Assembly: GCF_004295125.1 (NCBI RefSeq)
Contig: NZ_CP036170.1
Location: 2,103,501-2,167,500 of the forward strand
Source of the DNA: [Clostridium] scindens ATCC 35704
GTDB taxonomy: Bacteria; Bacillota; Clostridia; Lachnospirales; Lachnospiraceae
DNA: 64,000 nucleotides
Reading direction: 5' to 3'
The translations under genes were made by a program, and so were the position numbers. The notes under the pieces are model-generated. The model was not told where the DNA came from, made no database searches, and saw only the letters and a list, made by a program, of their open reading frames with translations. The first letter of the stretch is position 1, and the number at the start of each line of letters is the position of its first letter. Below, piece after piece: positions 9,754 to 18,033 of this stretch.

Positions 9754-11913
9754 ATGGACAAGACAATTGAAAAAAGAAAAAAGGTCATCTATGACTTGAT
9801 CTGTGATGATTTATACGTGCCAATGAAGTTCAAAGAACTTGCCATGCTTCTGCAGGTTCCAAAAGATCAGAGGAATGAATTCAGGGAGATTCTTGAGACC
9901 CTGGAGGCAGAAGGCAAGATCTACCTTTCACAGAAAGGAAAGTACTTAAAAGGAGAGGCTAAGAGGATTCAGGGCGTTTATCGGGCCAGCCTGAAAGGGT
10001 TTGGATTCGTTACGGTTCCAGGTGAGGCTTCAGACATATTTGTGGCGGAAGAAGATGCGGGCGGGGCTTTTGAAGGCGACCAGGTAGAACTCGTCATAAC
10101 GAAGGAGCCTCAGGGCAGAAGCCGGGAAGGCAAGATCGTAAGAATCCTCTCCAGAGGAATCACCCATCTGGTAGGGCTGTATCAGGGGAACCCGAATAAG
10201 AGTTTTGGATTCGTCAAGCCTGATAACCAGAAGTTTCCGCATGATATCTTTGTGCCAGTGGAGAAGGCCAATGGCGCTGTGCAAGGGCATAAAGTCGTGG
10301 TGGAATTGACTTCTTACGGCGGACCGCAAAAGAAGCCTGAGGGGAAAGTGGTTGAAATTATCGGCCATATCAATGATCCTGGCACAGACATCCTGTCGAT
10401 CGTGAAGGGATATGATCTGCCGGTGGAATTCTCGGAAAAGATATTAAACCAGGCGCAGCGTGCGGCCAGAGACGTATCCGATGCCGACAGGGCAGGGAGA
10501 AAGGATATCCGGGACTGGCAGATGGTGACGATCGACGGAGAGGATGCCAAGGATCTGGATGACGCAGTATCCGTGGTTAAGAATGGGGAGAACTATATCC
10601 TGGGGGTTCATATCGCGGATGTGACCAACTATGTCCAGGAGAACAGCGCAATCGACCGGGAGGCGCTTGAGCGGGGTACCAGCGTGTATCTGGTAGACCG
10701 GGTAATCCCGATGCTGCCCCATGCCCTTTCCAATGGCATCTGCTCTTTGAATGCGGGAGAGGACAGGTTGGCCCTCAGCTGCATCATGACGGTAAATCCT
10801 AAGGGCATGGTGATAGCCCATGAGATAGCGGAGACCGTCATTCATGTGGACGAAAGAATGAGTTATACAAGCGTCAAGAAGATTCTGGAGGACCGGGACG
10901 CAAACGAGATAAAAAGGTATGAGAAGCTGGTGCCTATGTTTGAACGGATGCAAGAACTTTCTGGCATCCTGCGGGAACAGAGGAAAAGGCGGGGATCGAT
11001 TGATTTCGACTTCCCGGAGACGAAGATGGTGCTGGATGAGAATGGAAAGCCAGTGGAAATCCGTCCATACGAGCGGAATGTAGCAACCAAGATGATTGAG
11101 GATTTCATGCTTCTTGCCAACGAGACGGTGGCGGAAGATTATTTCTGGCAGGAACTTCCTTTCGTTTACCGTACCCATGAGGCGCCGGATGACGATAAGA
11201 TCCGCACGCTGGCGACATTTATCAATAATTTTGGATATTCTATGCATGTGGGAGCCAACGAAGTAAAGCCTAAGGAAGTGCAGAAACTGCTGGGCAAGGT
11301 GGAGGGGACTCCTGAGGAGGCCCTGATCAGCAGACTGGCGCTTCGTTCTATGAAGCAGGCCAGATATACGCCGGAGAATACCGGGCATTTTGGCCTTGCT
11401 GCCAATTATTATACGCATTTCACCTCGCCGATCAGGCGTTATCCAGATCTTCAGATCCACCGGATCATCAAGGATAATCTGCGGGGGCGGATGGACGCAA
11501 AGAGAATAGAGCATTACCAGGGGATACTCCCGGAAGTGACCAAGCACTCCAGCGAGATGGAGCGCAGGGCAGACGAGGCCGAGCGTGAAACCATCAAGCT
11601 TAAAAAGGTAGAGTATATGCAGGCGCATATCGGAGAAGTGTTTGAAGGCGTGATATCCAGCATTACAAAATGGGGAATGTATGTAGAACTCCCTAATACG
11701 GTCGAAGGCCTGGTTCATGTCATCAACATGGTGGATGACCATTACGAGTATCAGCAGGAGCGGTACGAGATGGTGGGAACCCGCAGGCATAAGGTATATA
11801 AGCTGGGCCAGAAGATATCCGTCCGCGTAATGGATGCGGACAGGCTTCTTAGGACCATTGATTTTGAGATTGCAGATGAAGGAGAGTTGGAAGATGGCGA
11901 AGATGAATGGTAA
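9754..11913 (+). CDS. rnr: Ribonuclease R (RNase II/RNB family 3'-5' exoribonuclease)
   Basis: A 719-residue hydrolytic exoribonuclease that degrades structured RNA and, with tmRNA-SmpB, non-stop mRNA. In order it has an N-terminal winged-helix region (about 1-70), OB/cold-shock domains (about 75-205, GFGFVTVPG and GFVKPD), the RNB catalytic domain beginning at [10 protein letters not shown] (261-270, catalytic aspartates), and a C-terminal S1 domain (about 625-710, [21 protein letters not shown]). The length is normal. It overlaps smpB by 20 nt, and ssrA lies 2.3 kb downstream, so three trans-translation components are clustered. Confidence 0.96.
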   Translation: MDKTIEKRKKVIYDLICDDLYVPMKFKELAMLLQVPKDQRNEFREILETLEAEGKIYLSQKGKYLKGEAKRIQGVYRASLKGFGFVTVPGEASDIFVAEEDAGGAFEGDQVELVITKEPQGRSREGKIVRILSRGITHLVGLYQGNPNKSFGFVKPDNQKFPHDIFVPVEKANGAVQGHKVVVELTSYGGPQKKPEGKVVEIIGHINDPGTDILSIVKGYDLPVEFSEKILNQAQRAARDVSDADRAGRKDIRDWQMVTIDGEDAKDLDDAVSVVKNGENYILGVHIADVTNYVQENSAIDREALERGTSVYLVDRVIPMLPHALSNGICSLNAGEDRLALSCIMTVNPKGMVIAHEIAETVIHVDERMSYTSVKKILEDRDANEIKRYEKLVPMFERMQELSGILREQRKRRGSIDFDFPETKMVLDENGKPVEIRPYERNVATKMIEDFMLLANETVAEDYFWQELPFVYRTHEAPDDDKIRTLATFINNFGYSMHVGANEVKPKEVQKLLGKVEGTPEEALISRLALRSMKQARYTPENTGHFGLAANYYTHFTSPIRRYPDLQIHRIIKDNLRGRMDAKRIEHYQGILPEVTKHSSEMERRADEAERETIKLKKVEYMQAHIGEVFEGVISSITKWGMYVELPNTVEGLVHVINMVDDHYEYQQERYEMVGTRRHKVYKLGQKISVRVMDADRLLRTIDFEIADEGELEDGEDEW

Positions 11914-12361
11914 GATGATAGCCAATAATAAGAAGGCATACCATGATTATTTCATTCTGGAGAACTATGAGGCCGGCATTGCCCTGCATGGGACTGAAGT
12001 AAAGTCCCTCCGCATGGGCAAATGCAGCATCAAAGAGGCATTTATCCGCGTTGAGAATGGCGAGGTATATATCTATGGAATGCATATCAGCCCTTATGAA
12101 AAGGGAAATATATTCAATAAAGATCCTTTGCGGGTACGCAAGCTTCTCTTACATAAGTCGGAGATCAATAAACTTCTTGGCAAGACTAAGGAGAAGGGTA
12201 TTGCAATTGTGCCTCTTAAGGTGTACTTTAAAGGAAGCCTGGTAAAAGTCGAGATTGGGCTTGCAAAAGGCAAGAAACTATATGACAAGAGACAGGATAT
12301 TGCCAGGAAGGACCAGCAAAGGGAAGCGCAGAGAGACTTCAAGGTCCGGAATCTGGGTTAG
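11894..12361 (+). CDS. smpB: SsrA-binding protein SmpB
   Basis: A 155-residue protein that binds tmRNA and delivers it to stalled ribosomes. It shows the diagnostic [20 protein letters not shown] with HGTEVKSLR near the N-terminus, the central [14 protein letters not shown], and the basic C-terminal tail ([20 protein letters not shown]) that enters the decoding centre. I chose the ATG at 11894 because GAAGGAGAG lies at a suitable distance and the family usually starts at this point; the frame is open to 11834. It overlaps the end of rnr, so the two are translationally coupled. Confidence 0.94.
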   Translation: MAKMNGKMIANNKKAYHDYFILENYEAGIALHGTEVKSLRMGKCSIKEAFIRVENGEVYIYGMHISPYEKGNIFNKDPLRVRKLLLHKSEINKLLGKTKEKGIAIVPLKVYFKGSLVKVEIGLAKGKKLYDKRQDIARKDQQREAQRDFKVRNLG

Positions 12362-12371
12362 GAGGAAGAAG

Positions 12372-12614
12372 ATGGTACCTAGAAGCAAGGAAGAATTAAG
12401 AAATATGGTTTCTCAGACGACAATAGAGACTTACGAAGAACTGACTCCCCAACTGATACAATTGATCGACCAGACCAAGCATGATGAATCATTGACGGAG
12501 GCCCAGAAGCAGGACGAGATATCCTTGCACATGATGGGATATATAAAGTCATGCACCAATGAAATCATAATCGAAGTTCTTGCTGAGATATTGGGATTGG
12601 AAGATTCACAATAA
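12372..12614 (+). CDS. Hypothetical 80-residue acidic helical protein
   Basis: I do not recognise the family. The protein starts MVPRSKEELRNMVSQTT, is rich in Glu, Gln and Ile, contains no cysteine pair or membrane segment, and looks wholly alpha-helical (ETYEELTPQLIQLIDQ). AGGAGGAAGAAG precedes ATG 12372. It follows smpB after 10 nt and precedes the zinc-ribbon gene by 29 nt, so it is probably co-transcribed with the rnr-smpB unit. That suggests, but does not show, a link to RNA quality control. Confidence 0.65.
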   Translation: MVPRSKEELRNMVSQTTIETYEELTPQLIQLIDQTKHDESLTEAQKQDEISLHMMGYIKSCTNEIIIEVLAEILGLEDSQ

Positions 12615-12643
12615 ATATACTAGAAGAAAAAGGAGAAATAGAA

Positions 12644-13198
12644 ATGGCTTATTGTGTAAAATGTGGAGCGAAAGTGAACGACGGTGTGCAATACTGCCCG
12701 CAGTGCGGCGCAAAGATTCCGGTGATGCCGGGGGCAGGCCAGCAGCAGGACAGCCAGCAGGATTATTCATATCAGCAGAATGGCCAGCAGGGCTATACAT
12801 ACCAGCAGAACAGTCAGCAAGGCTATACAGGCCAGCAAGGGAAATTCTTCCAGCAGGAGGATGTACGCCAGAATAAGGTAATGGGGGTCTTGTCATATCT
12901 CGGAATTTTGGTATTCGTACCGCTTATTGCTGGAAATAAGCAGTCTCCCTATGTTAGATTCCATACCAATCAGGGACTGGTGCTTTTCATTGCGTCTGTA
13001 ATTGTAGAACTGCTGGACGGCAGATGGATCTGGGGATTCCATTCTATGATCAATTTCGGGGGCAGCTGGTTTTCCTGGATCTTTGACATCTGCAGCCTGG
13101 TATTGTTTGTATTTATGATCGTTGGAATTGTGTATGCATGCAAAGGAGAAAGAAAAGAATTGCCGGTGATCGGCCAGATAAAAATATTAAAGAATTAA
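12644..13198 (+). CDS. Zinc-ribbon membrane protein with Gln/Tyr-rich linker (DUF4870-like)
   Basis: 184 residues. The N-terminal zinc ribbon has C4-x2-C7 and C18-x2-C21 (YCVKCG, YCPQCG). A low-complexity linker follows (about 29-68) built of QQ/GY repeats such as YTYQQNSQQGY. The C-terminal half has two or three membrane helices with the pattern VMGVLSYLGILVFVPLIAGN and SPYVRFHTNQGLVLF, which resembles DUF4870/Tic20-like membrane proteins. The role is unknown. AAAAAGGAGAAATAGAA precedes the ATG. It is the last gene before a strong terminator. Confidence 0.8.
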   Translation: MAYCVKCGAKVNDGVQYCPQCGAKIPVMPGAGQQQDSQQDYSYQQNGQQGYTYQQNSQQGYTGQQGKFFQQEDVRQNKVMGVLSYLGILVFVPLIAGNKQSPYVRFHTNQGLVLFIASVIVELLDGRWIWGFHSMINFGGSWFSWIFDICSLVLFVFMIVGIVYACKGERKELPVIGQIKILKN

Positions 13199-13210
13199 GG
13201 CTTGAAAATC

Positions 13211-13253
13211 AAGGCAGCCGCCATCAATCAGATGATGCGCGGCTGCCTTTTTA
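13211..13253. terminator. Terminator after the zinc-ribbon gene
   Basis: AAGGCAGCCGC (13211-13221) pairs perfectly with GCGGCTGCCTT (13239-13249), then TTTTAT. The upstream A residues are few, so it mainly serves the plus strand; the next gene is convergent. Confidence 0.88.
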
Positions 13254-13331
13254 TATTAATATTCAGGATGTTTATATGAAAAAGGGGAAATTCCCCTGAG
13301 AGCGTGGGACCTGGTCCCTCTATATTAAAAG

Positions 13332-13757
13332 TTATTCAATCGTAATTAATTTTGGCTGCTCTTCCTGCTTCTGAATCTCTTTCGGGAACTGAAGCCTGAG
13401 GATTCCATCTTTAAATGCTGCCTTAATGTCCTCCTGAGTCAGGGCATCGCCTACATAAAAACTTCTGTTGCAAGTTCCGGTATAGCGTTCCTTGTGGATG
13501 CAGTTTCCTTTGGCATCCTTTTCTTCCTTGGATTCGCTCTTATTGGCGGTGATTGTAAGATAGCCGTCTTTTAAGTCTGCCTTAATGTCTTCTTTGGCAT
13601 ATCCCGGAAGTTCCATCTCTATAATGTAACTGCCATCCTTGTCATGAATGTCTGTCTTCATGATCTGTGAAGATGAGTTGTCATATGGACGGGTAAAGAA
13701 TGGATCCTTGAACATATCATCGAATAAATTGTTAAAACCTCTGTTTGCAAGTAACAT
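13332..13757 (-). CDS. hsp20: Hsp20/alpha-crystallin family small heat-shock protein
   Basis: A 141-residue ATP-independent holdase chaperone. The N-terminal arm contains FNNLFDDMFKDPFF. The alpha-crystallin domain runs from about residue 33 (MKTDIHDKDGSYIIEMELPG) to 128 with the closing motif GILRLQFPK. AGGAGGAATG lies upstream of the start at 13757. A consensus promoter overlapped by a CIRCE operator sits just upstream, so heat-inducible control by HrcA is likely. hrcA itself is not in this window. Confidence 0.93.
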   Translation of the reverse strand: MLLANRGFNNLFDDMFKDPFFTRPYDNSSSQIMKTDIHDKDGSYIIEMELPGYAKEDIKADLKDGYLTITANKSESKEEKDAKGNCIHKERYTGTCNRSFYVGDALTQEDIKAAFKDGILRLQFPKEIQKQEEQPKLITIE

Positions 13758-13814
13758 AAGTCATTCCTCCTTGATTTATCTTTATTTTTGATTTGTTTTA
13801 TTTGTTATAGTTAT

Positions 13815-13843
13815 TATATAACACGAATTGTTAGCACTGTCAA
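13815..13843 (-). promoter_or_regulatory. Sigma-A-like promoter of hsp20
   Basis: On the minus strand TTGACA (13843-13838), a 17-nt spacer and TATATA (13820-13815). The -35 lies inside the CIRCE element. Confidence 0.75.
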
Positions 13844-13857
13844 GTATTGAGTGCTAA
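13831..13857. promoter_or_regulatory. CIRCE operator (HrcA binding site)
   Basis: TTAGCACTG, nine bases, GAGTGCTAA. This matches the canonical CIRCE inverted repeat (TTAGCACTC-N9-GAGTGCTAA) at 17 of 18 arm positions. It overlaps the -35 of hsp20, which suits repression by HrcA. Confidence 0.92.
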
Positions 13858-13874
13858 AAATATAGAAAAATTTT

Positions 13875-13997
13875 TGGGATTTCGTCTTTGATAGTCATGA
13901 GGGCTTTACAAGAGCCTTTCGCAGACAATTTGGAATGAGTCCAAACGAATAAAAGAAAACCACGCCGCCTATTCCGGAAGAATATAAGGAATTCTAA
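13875..13997 (+). pseudogene. Relic of an AraC-family regulator (C-terminal helix-turn-helix)
   Basis: Frame 13875-13949 reads FDSHEGFTRAFRRQFGMSPN and one further residue. This is the strongly conserved end of the AraC/XylS DNA-binding domain (second recognition helix and FGxSP signature). It is cut by TAA at 13950, then KKTTPPIPEEYKEF continues to TAA 13995. The preceding 170-200 residues are missing: a stop lies at 13863 and hsp20 regulatory DNA follows. The family assignment rests on the motif; the stops are seen directly. Confidence 0.75.
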
Positions 13998-14137
13998 GCG
14001 GTATGGGTCCCGGCATACAGGCGCAGGGAAGAATATGTGCCATCGGACTAGGCGAAGGCAGAAGAGTATGATAGAATGCCCTGCTTCTTGCATATTGCGC
14101 GGTTTCGCTGGTGATATAAGGAAATTGGGATTAAGAT

Positions 14138-14166
14138 TTGACATTTGGGGCAATGCTATATATAAT
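14138..14166 (+). promoter_or_regulatory. Consensus sigma-A promoter of ssrA
   Basis: TTGACA (14138-14143), exactly 17 nt, TATAAT (14161-14166). The likely transcript start near 14173 is about 40 nt before the mature tmRNA 5' end, which would leave a leader for RNase P. Confidence 0.85.
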
Positions 14167-14213
14167 GATAACGGCAAGAGATGTCTGCGAGCCAGTAGTA
14201 CAGCGAATGATCA

Positions 14214-14561
14214 GGGCTTGTACTGGTTTCGACGGGGGTCTGGAAGTTGGAGAAGCCATCCGTAGCGGGACACTACGTTAAAAGTTCCAATTAAATATAA
14301 ACGCAGACAATAGAGAATTAGCGTACGCTGCCTAATTAGGCGGCAGTCGGCCCCGGATCTTCCGCCGTCTGGGTCACCGGCTTCAAACAGGCGGAGCACT
14401 TCGTTTCCAAAGCTTTGAGGGAATGGAAGAACTTATGAAGCTACTAAAGTCGGCAGCCTGTCATTAGGCGGCTGATGGAGGGAATGTCAATATAATGACT
14501 GTGATGGGAGATGCTTTGATGGATGGGCTTTCGGACGCGGGTTCAACTCCCGCCAGGTCCA
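14214..14561 (+). ncRNA. ssrA: tmRNA (transfer-messenger RNA)
   Basis: The 5' end GGGCTTGTACTGGTTTCGAC and the 3' T-arm/acceptor region GGGTTCAACTCCCGCCAGGT define tmRNA. The acceptor stem pairs GGGCUUG (from 14215) with CAGGUCC (14554-14560), with two wobbles. The tag reading frame at 14303-14335 encodes ADNRELAYAA followed by TAA. The discriminator A14561 is followed by CTA, so the terminal CCA is not encoded and must be added. With SmpB (11894) and RNase R (9754) nearby it forms a trans-translation cluster that rescues stalled ribosomes. End coordinates are good to a few bases. Confidence 0.95.
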
Positions 14562-14567
14562 CTAAAA

Positions 14568-14594
14568 AACGCCGTAGTTACGGCGCTTTTTTTA
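14568..14594 (+). terminator. Terminator after ssrA
   Basis: ACGCCGTAGTTACGGCGC forms a GC-rich stem (GCCGT/ACGGC plus CG), followed by TTTTTTT. Confidence 0.88.
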
Positions 14595-14610
14595 TGTAAT
14601 AATATAAGCA

Positions 14611-15141
14611 TTAGATCTGAGCCAGGAAATCACTAAAGATCTTGCAATGCAGTTCCTCATCAAGCGACAGCCGGGCAAGCATCTTCGATACAAGCGGATC
14701 CTTGATTTCTTGCGCCTGTTTTGCATATGCCTTGGCGGCAAACCGCTCAGATTCGGCATTCTTAGACAACAGCGTCTGAACGTCGCAGCTATAGTCTACC
14801 ATATCGCCGCACCAGTACGATTCGGGATCTGAGGAGCGGCATTCCGGCTGAGCCCCAAGCAGGGTGATGAGTTGGCCGAGTATGGAGAAATGATGCTGTT
14901 CCACTACGGCCATCCGTTGGATCAGCCGCCGGATGCCTTGATAATCGTTGCTGATCGTCCAGGACTGGAACAGGTATTGGTGCACGGTCGTCATCTCGCT
15001 GGCAGCAGAGGCAAAGTCAGGCATAAGAATATGCGCATAACGCAAGTTCTTTTCCGAGACAGCGACGTTAGGATACCAATTGGAGTGAATGACTGGAATA
15101 GAGTTTGGATTTGCGTGGATATTGTATCGAATATTGCTCAT
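14611..15141 (-). CDS. Ferritin-like di-metal protein
   Basis: A 176-residue helical protein with two ExxH motifs (E81-x2-H84 in VVEQHHF and E161-x2-H164 in LDEELH) and single glutamates on the other two helices (E49 in ASEMTTVHQYL; E131 or E129 in AESERFAAKAY). This is the four-helix E / ExxH / E / ExxH ligand pattern of rubrerythrin, ferritin and manganese-catalase folds. The exact activity is unknown: peroxide or O2 detoxification, or a spore-coat role like CotJC 1.0 kb away, are both possible. AGGAGGATGTATT lies upstream of the start at 15141. Upstream GCCATATTTC faintly resembles a sigma-E -35, which is weak evidence. Confidence 0.72.
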   Translation of the reverse strand: MSNIRYNIHANPNSIPVIHSNWYPNVAVSEKNLRYAHILMPDFASAASEMTTVHQYLFQSWTISNDYQGIRRLIQRMAVVEQHHFSILGQLITLLGAQPECRSSDPESYWCGDMVDYSCDVQTLLSKNAESERFAAKAYAKQAQEIKDPLVSKMLARLSLDEELHCKIFSDFLAQI

Positions 15142-15346
15142 AATACATCCTCCTAAAAATCTATTAATATAATTACCACTTTATGAAATATGGCGTGAGT
15201 ATAGAACCGGCCGGCCAACACCATTAGTAAAGGCGTAAGAGGGCTTGAGTCTGAAGAATGCCGGAATATGGATGTAACTATGCTTCGATATATGCTTGAC
15301 AGTTATCTGGATCTTAGGTTCTGAAAGTGCAGGGATTACATTTAGA

Positions 15347-15375
15347 TTGGAATTTTATGGAATTCAGGGTATACT
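15347..15375 (+). promoter_or_regulatory. Sigma-A-like promoter for the cytidylate-kinase-like gene
   Basis: TTGGAA (15347-15352), 17 nt, TATACT (15370-15375). It lies in the 286-nt divergent intergenic region, where I see no other gene or RNA. Confidence 0.65.
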
Positions 15376-15427
15376 ATAGATAGGAACAATAATCGGTGCA
15401 GCAGGAATGAGGAAGGGAGTGGGCAGT

Positions 15428-16054
15428 ATGACAGAAAATGTAATTATTACGATTGGACGCCAGTACGGAAGCGGAGGACGGGAAATTGGGATCCGGCTTG
15501 CCAAAAAACTGGAGATTCCTCTCTATGACCACAATCTGGTGGCAATGGCGGCGAAGGAACTGGGCATCAGCGAAAAGGAAGCCAAGGAAGCCGATGAGAC
15601 GGCTCTGGAAGGATTTCTGTCCTCCTATATAGTAGGCCCCGGCGATTATACGGCCTATATGAATGCGGAAGACTATATGCGACCCTTAAGCGACCGGGTA
15701 TACCGCACGCAGTCTGAGATCATAAAGAGGCTGGCAGACAGAAGTCCCTGCGTCATCGTCGGACGGTGTGCGGATTATATCTTAAGCGACTGCCCCAAAT
15801 GCATCAGCGTATTCATCTGCGCGGATAAAGAAGACAGAATCCGCAGAATAGCGGCCCTCAGAGATCTGCCTGAGAGAAAGGCGGCAGAAAAGATTAAGAA
15901 GGTTGACAGGGAGAGAAGATATTATTACGAGTCCAATACCGGAGAAGAGTGGGGCAAATCAGGCACATACCAGGTGGTATTGAATGTAAGCCTGACCGGT
16001 ATCGATAAGGCGGTGGATATGCTGGCTGCCCTGTTTAATGGGCTATGTGATTAG
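15428..16054 (+). CDS. Cytidylate kinase-like family protein
   Basis: A 208-residue P-loop protein of the cytidylate-kinase-like family (PF13189 type). The nucleotide-binding motif is GRQYGSGGREIG (10-21), with a family-typical RSPCVIVGRCADYIL mid-protein and a lid-like RDLPERKAAEKIKKVDRERRYYYE. The natural substrate of this family is not established. It is not the canonical Cmk linked to rpsA. I chose ATG 15428 because GAAGGGAG is spaced correctly; an upstream in-frame ATG at 15407 would add MRKGVGS. It is transcribed alone. Confidence 0.82.
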   Translation: MTENVIITIGRQYGSGGREIGIRLAKKLEIPLYDHNLVAMAAKELGISEKEAKEADETALEGFLSSYIVGPGDYTAYMNAEDYMRPLSDRVYRTQSEIIKRLADRSPCVIVGRCADYILSDCPKCISVFICADKEDRIRRIAALRDLPERKAAEKIKKVDRERRYYYESNTGEEWGKSGTYQVVLNVSLTGIDKAVDMLAALFNGLCD

Positions 16055-16099
16055 TAGGCATATTGGCGCCTGCCGCTTGCTTAAGACAGATGTCATGCA

Positions 16100-16136
16100 A
16101 AAAGGAACTGCTGCTTATTCTGCGGCAGTTCCTTTT
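16100..16136. terminator. Bidirectional terminator between the kinase-like gene and cotJC
   Basis: AAAAGGAACTGCTGC (16100-16114) pairs with GCGGCAGTTCCTTTT (16122-16136). A runs on one side and T runs on the other serve both strands. Confidence 0.82.
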
Positions 16137-16154
16137 GAAGTTGTGGATGGTCTG

Positions 16155-16763
16155 CTAACCAAAAAGTTTCTTGTCGAACTCCGGATTTGCATAATAATAG
16201 TTCTTTGCATCCAGTCTGTCCTTGGTCTTTTCCAATGCTTCTCCGAAACGCTGGAAGTGAACCACCTCTCTTGCGCGTAAGAACCGGATCGGATCTTTGA
16301 TCTCCGGATCATCAACGACTCTTAAGATATTGTCATAAGTGGTCCTTGCCTTCTGCTCGGCAGCCAAGTCTTCGAACAAGTCAGTGATTGCATCGCCTTT
16401 GGATTGGAATTCGCAGGCATTAAATGGAATTCCGCCTGCAGCTTGCGGCCATAATCCGGAAGTATGATCGATGTAATAAGCATCAAATCCTGCTGTCTTA
16501 GCATCTTCCAGAGACATATCCTTGGTCAGCTGATAGATGATCGCGCAGACAATCTCCAGATGCGCCAGTTCCTCCGTACCGATATCGGTCAGAAGTCCGG
16601 CTACTTCCTTGCATGGCATGGTGTAACGCTGGGAAAGATATCTCATAGAGGCAGCTAATTCGCCGTCGGGCCCGCCAAACTGACTGATGATCAATTGTGC
16701 TGTCTTAGGGCAGGTCTTTGATATCTTAACCGGGTATTGCAGTCGTTTTTCATAAGTCCACAT
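16155..16763 (-). CDS. cotJC: Spore coat protein CotJC (manganese-catalase family)
   Basis: A 202-residue homologue of manganese catalase found in the spore coat. It starts MWTYEKRLQYPVKI, then contains ISQFGGPDGELAASMRYLSQRY and the ligand helix DIGTEELAHLEIV, plus a C-terminal helix REVVHFQRFGEALE. I chose the start at 16763 because AAGGAGGGCATATTTA directly precedes it; seven extra upstream codons are open. Its ATG shares one base with the cotJB stop (TAATG), so the operon is translationally coupled. Expression is probably mother-cell specific (sigma-E), known for B. subtilis cotJ; I did not find a convincing sigma-E site. Confidence 0.93.
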   Translation of the reverse strand: MWTYEKRLQYPVKISKTCPKTAQLIISQFGGPDGELAASMRYLSQRYTMPCKEVAGLLTDIGTEELAHLEIVCAIIYQLTKDMSLEDAKTAGFDAYYIDHTSGLWPQAAGGIPFNACEFQSKGDAITDLFEDLAAEQKARTTYDNILRVVDDPEIKDPIRFLRAREVVHFQRFGEALEKTKDRLDAKNYYYANPEFDKKLFG

Positions 16764-17020
16764 TAAATATGCCCTCCTTCCCAAGGAGTCGGCCCTTCCG
16801 CCCAGGAATGATATTCACATGAGCAGTCCAGAGTCAGAGGTCCGAATTCCTTCGCATATTTCTGCATCAGTTCCTTCCTCTTGGATGCGGCCTGCTGGAA
16901 ATCAGACTTGGCGATTGAATCCATCGGATGGGTATCCAGATATAAGGTCAGGTCATTGAATACGAAACTGATCTCGTTGATCTTCTGCAGTAATGCATGT
17001 CTATCTTCCATCAATGCCAC
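16763..17020 (-). CDS. cotJB: Spore coat protein CotJB
   Basis: An 85-residue protein with the CotJB pattern: helical N-terminus (ALLQKINEISFVFNDLTLYL), LDTHPMD, and the C-terminal FGPLTLDCSCEYHSWAEGPTPWEGG. CotJB is needed for CotJC assembly in the coat. It overlaps cotJA by 20 nt and cotJC by 1 nt. Confidence 0.92.
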   Translation of the reverse strand: MALMEDRHALLQKINEISFVFNDLTLYLDTHPMDSIAKSDFQQAASKRKELMQKYAKEFGPLTLDCSCEYHSWAEGPTPWEGGHI

Positions 17021-17177
17021 CTCCCATAAAGAAAGGAAGGTCCAGTTCCTTGAAGACCGTTCCTCTTGCTAAAGCCTCTTCAGGTTCATACAGCTGTCCA
17101 TATATCTGCATGGGAATAGCAGCCATTGCCAGGACGCAAGTACATTCCTGACGGGTGTTCTGCTGGTTTTTGTCCAT
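17001..17177 (-). CDS. cotJA: Spore coat-associated protein CotJA
   Basis: A 58-residue protein containing LAMAAIPMQIYGQLYEPEEA and GTVFKELDLPF, the core of CotJA. I chose ATG 17177 for its AAAGGAGTCGATCTTT ribosome site; sixteen further upstream codons are open but lack one. It is first gene of cotJABC. Confidence 0.9.
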   Translation of the reverse strand: MDKNQQNTRQECTCVLAMAAIPMQIYGQLYEPEEALARGTVFKELDLPFFMGGGIDGR

Positions 17178-17352
17178 AAAGATCGACTCCTTTCTAGCCA
17201 AAGTGGCTTGTATATTGCTATACACTACTATTATCCCCGACGCAAGGCATGTTTTATGTTATAATATAAATGGTAATTTCACAAAGACGACATATTTCTT
17301 TGGTATGATTTAAGAAAAGTAATGGAACATCTTTGGATGGAGGTTATGTCAT

Positions 17353-18033
17353 ATGGAAAAAATTAAAATTTTGATCGTAGATGATGAGAGCAGGATGCGC
17401 AAGCTGGTAAAAGATTTCCTTGGGCGGGAAGGCTATCTCGTCCGGGAGGCAGGAGATGGCATGGAGGCCTTGGAAATCTTCTACGAGGAGAAGGATATTG
17501 CGCTGATCATCCTGGATGTCATGATGCCAAGGATGGACGGATGGCAGACTTGCAGGGAGATCCGGCAGTCTTCCCAAGTGCCGATCATCATGCTGACGGC
17601 CAGATCAGAGGAGCATGACGAATTGCAAGGATTCGAGCTGGGTGTGGATGAATATATCTCTAAGCCTTTCAGCCCGAAGATCCTGGTTGCCAGGGTAGAA
17701 GCGATTCTAAGGAGGTCTCACGCGATTGGAACAGGGGATGTGATCGATGCGGGCGGAATTATAATAGACAAGGCGGCCCATCAGGTTAAGATTGACGATA
17801 CAGAGATTGATTTAAGTTTTAAAGAATTCGAACTCCTGGCCTACTTTGTAGAAAACCAGGGAATCGCCCTGTCCCGGGAGAAGATATTGAACAATGTGTG
17901 GAATTATGACTATTTCGGGGATGCAAGGACGATCGACACCCATGTAAAGAAGTTAAGAAGCAAGCTGGGCGACAAGGGAAACTATATCAAGACAATCTGG
18001 GGCATGGGTTATAAATTCGAGGTAGAGGCATGA
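17353..18033 (+). CDS. OmpR/PhoB-family response regulator
   Basis: 226 residues. The receiver domain has the acidic pair D10-D11 (LIVDDES), phospho-acceptor D55 (IILDVMMPRMDG), switch Thr in IIMLTARSEEHDE and the SKPF lysine. A winged-helix output domain follows (about 125-224; LSFKEFELLAYFVEN, TIDTHVKKLRSKLG, WGMGYKFE). TGGAGGTTATGTCAT precedes the start. It overlaps the histidine kinase gene by 4 nt, so they form a two-component system. The signal is unknown. The upstream region has only a weak -10 (TATGAT). Confidence 0.93.
   Translation: MEKIKILIVDDESRMRKLVKDFLGREGYLVREAGDGMEALEIFYEEKDIALIILDVMMPRMDGWQTCREIRQSSQVPIIMLTARSEEHDELQGFELGVDEYISKPFSPKILVARVEAILRRSHAIGTGDVIDAGGIIIDKAAHQVKIDDTEIDLSFKEFELLAYFVENQGIALSREKILNNVWNYDYFGDARTIDTHVKKLRSKLGDKGNYIKTIWGMGYKFEVEA

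Noticed and set aside
10444-11925. A 493-residue frame antisense to rnr
   Set aside because: Composition and lack of motifs mark it as the shadow of the rnr reading frame.
17178-17352. Sigma-E promoter for cotJABC
   Set aside because: A TATACAAG stretch resembles a -10, but no acceptable -35 lies at the right distance; not strong enough to list.
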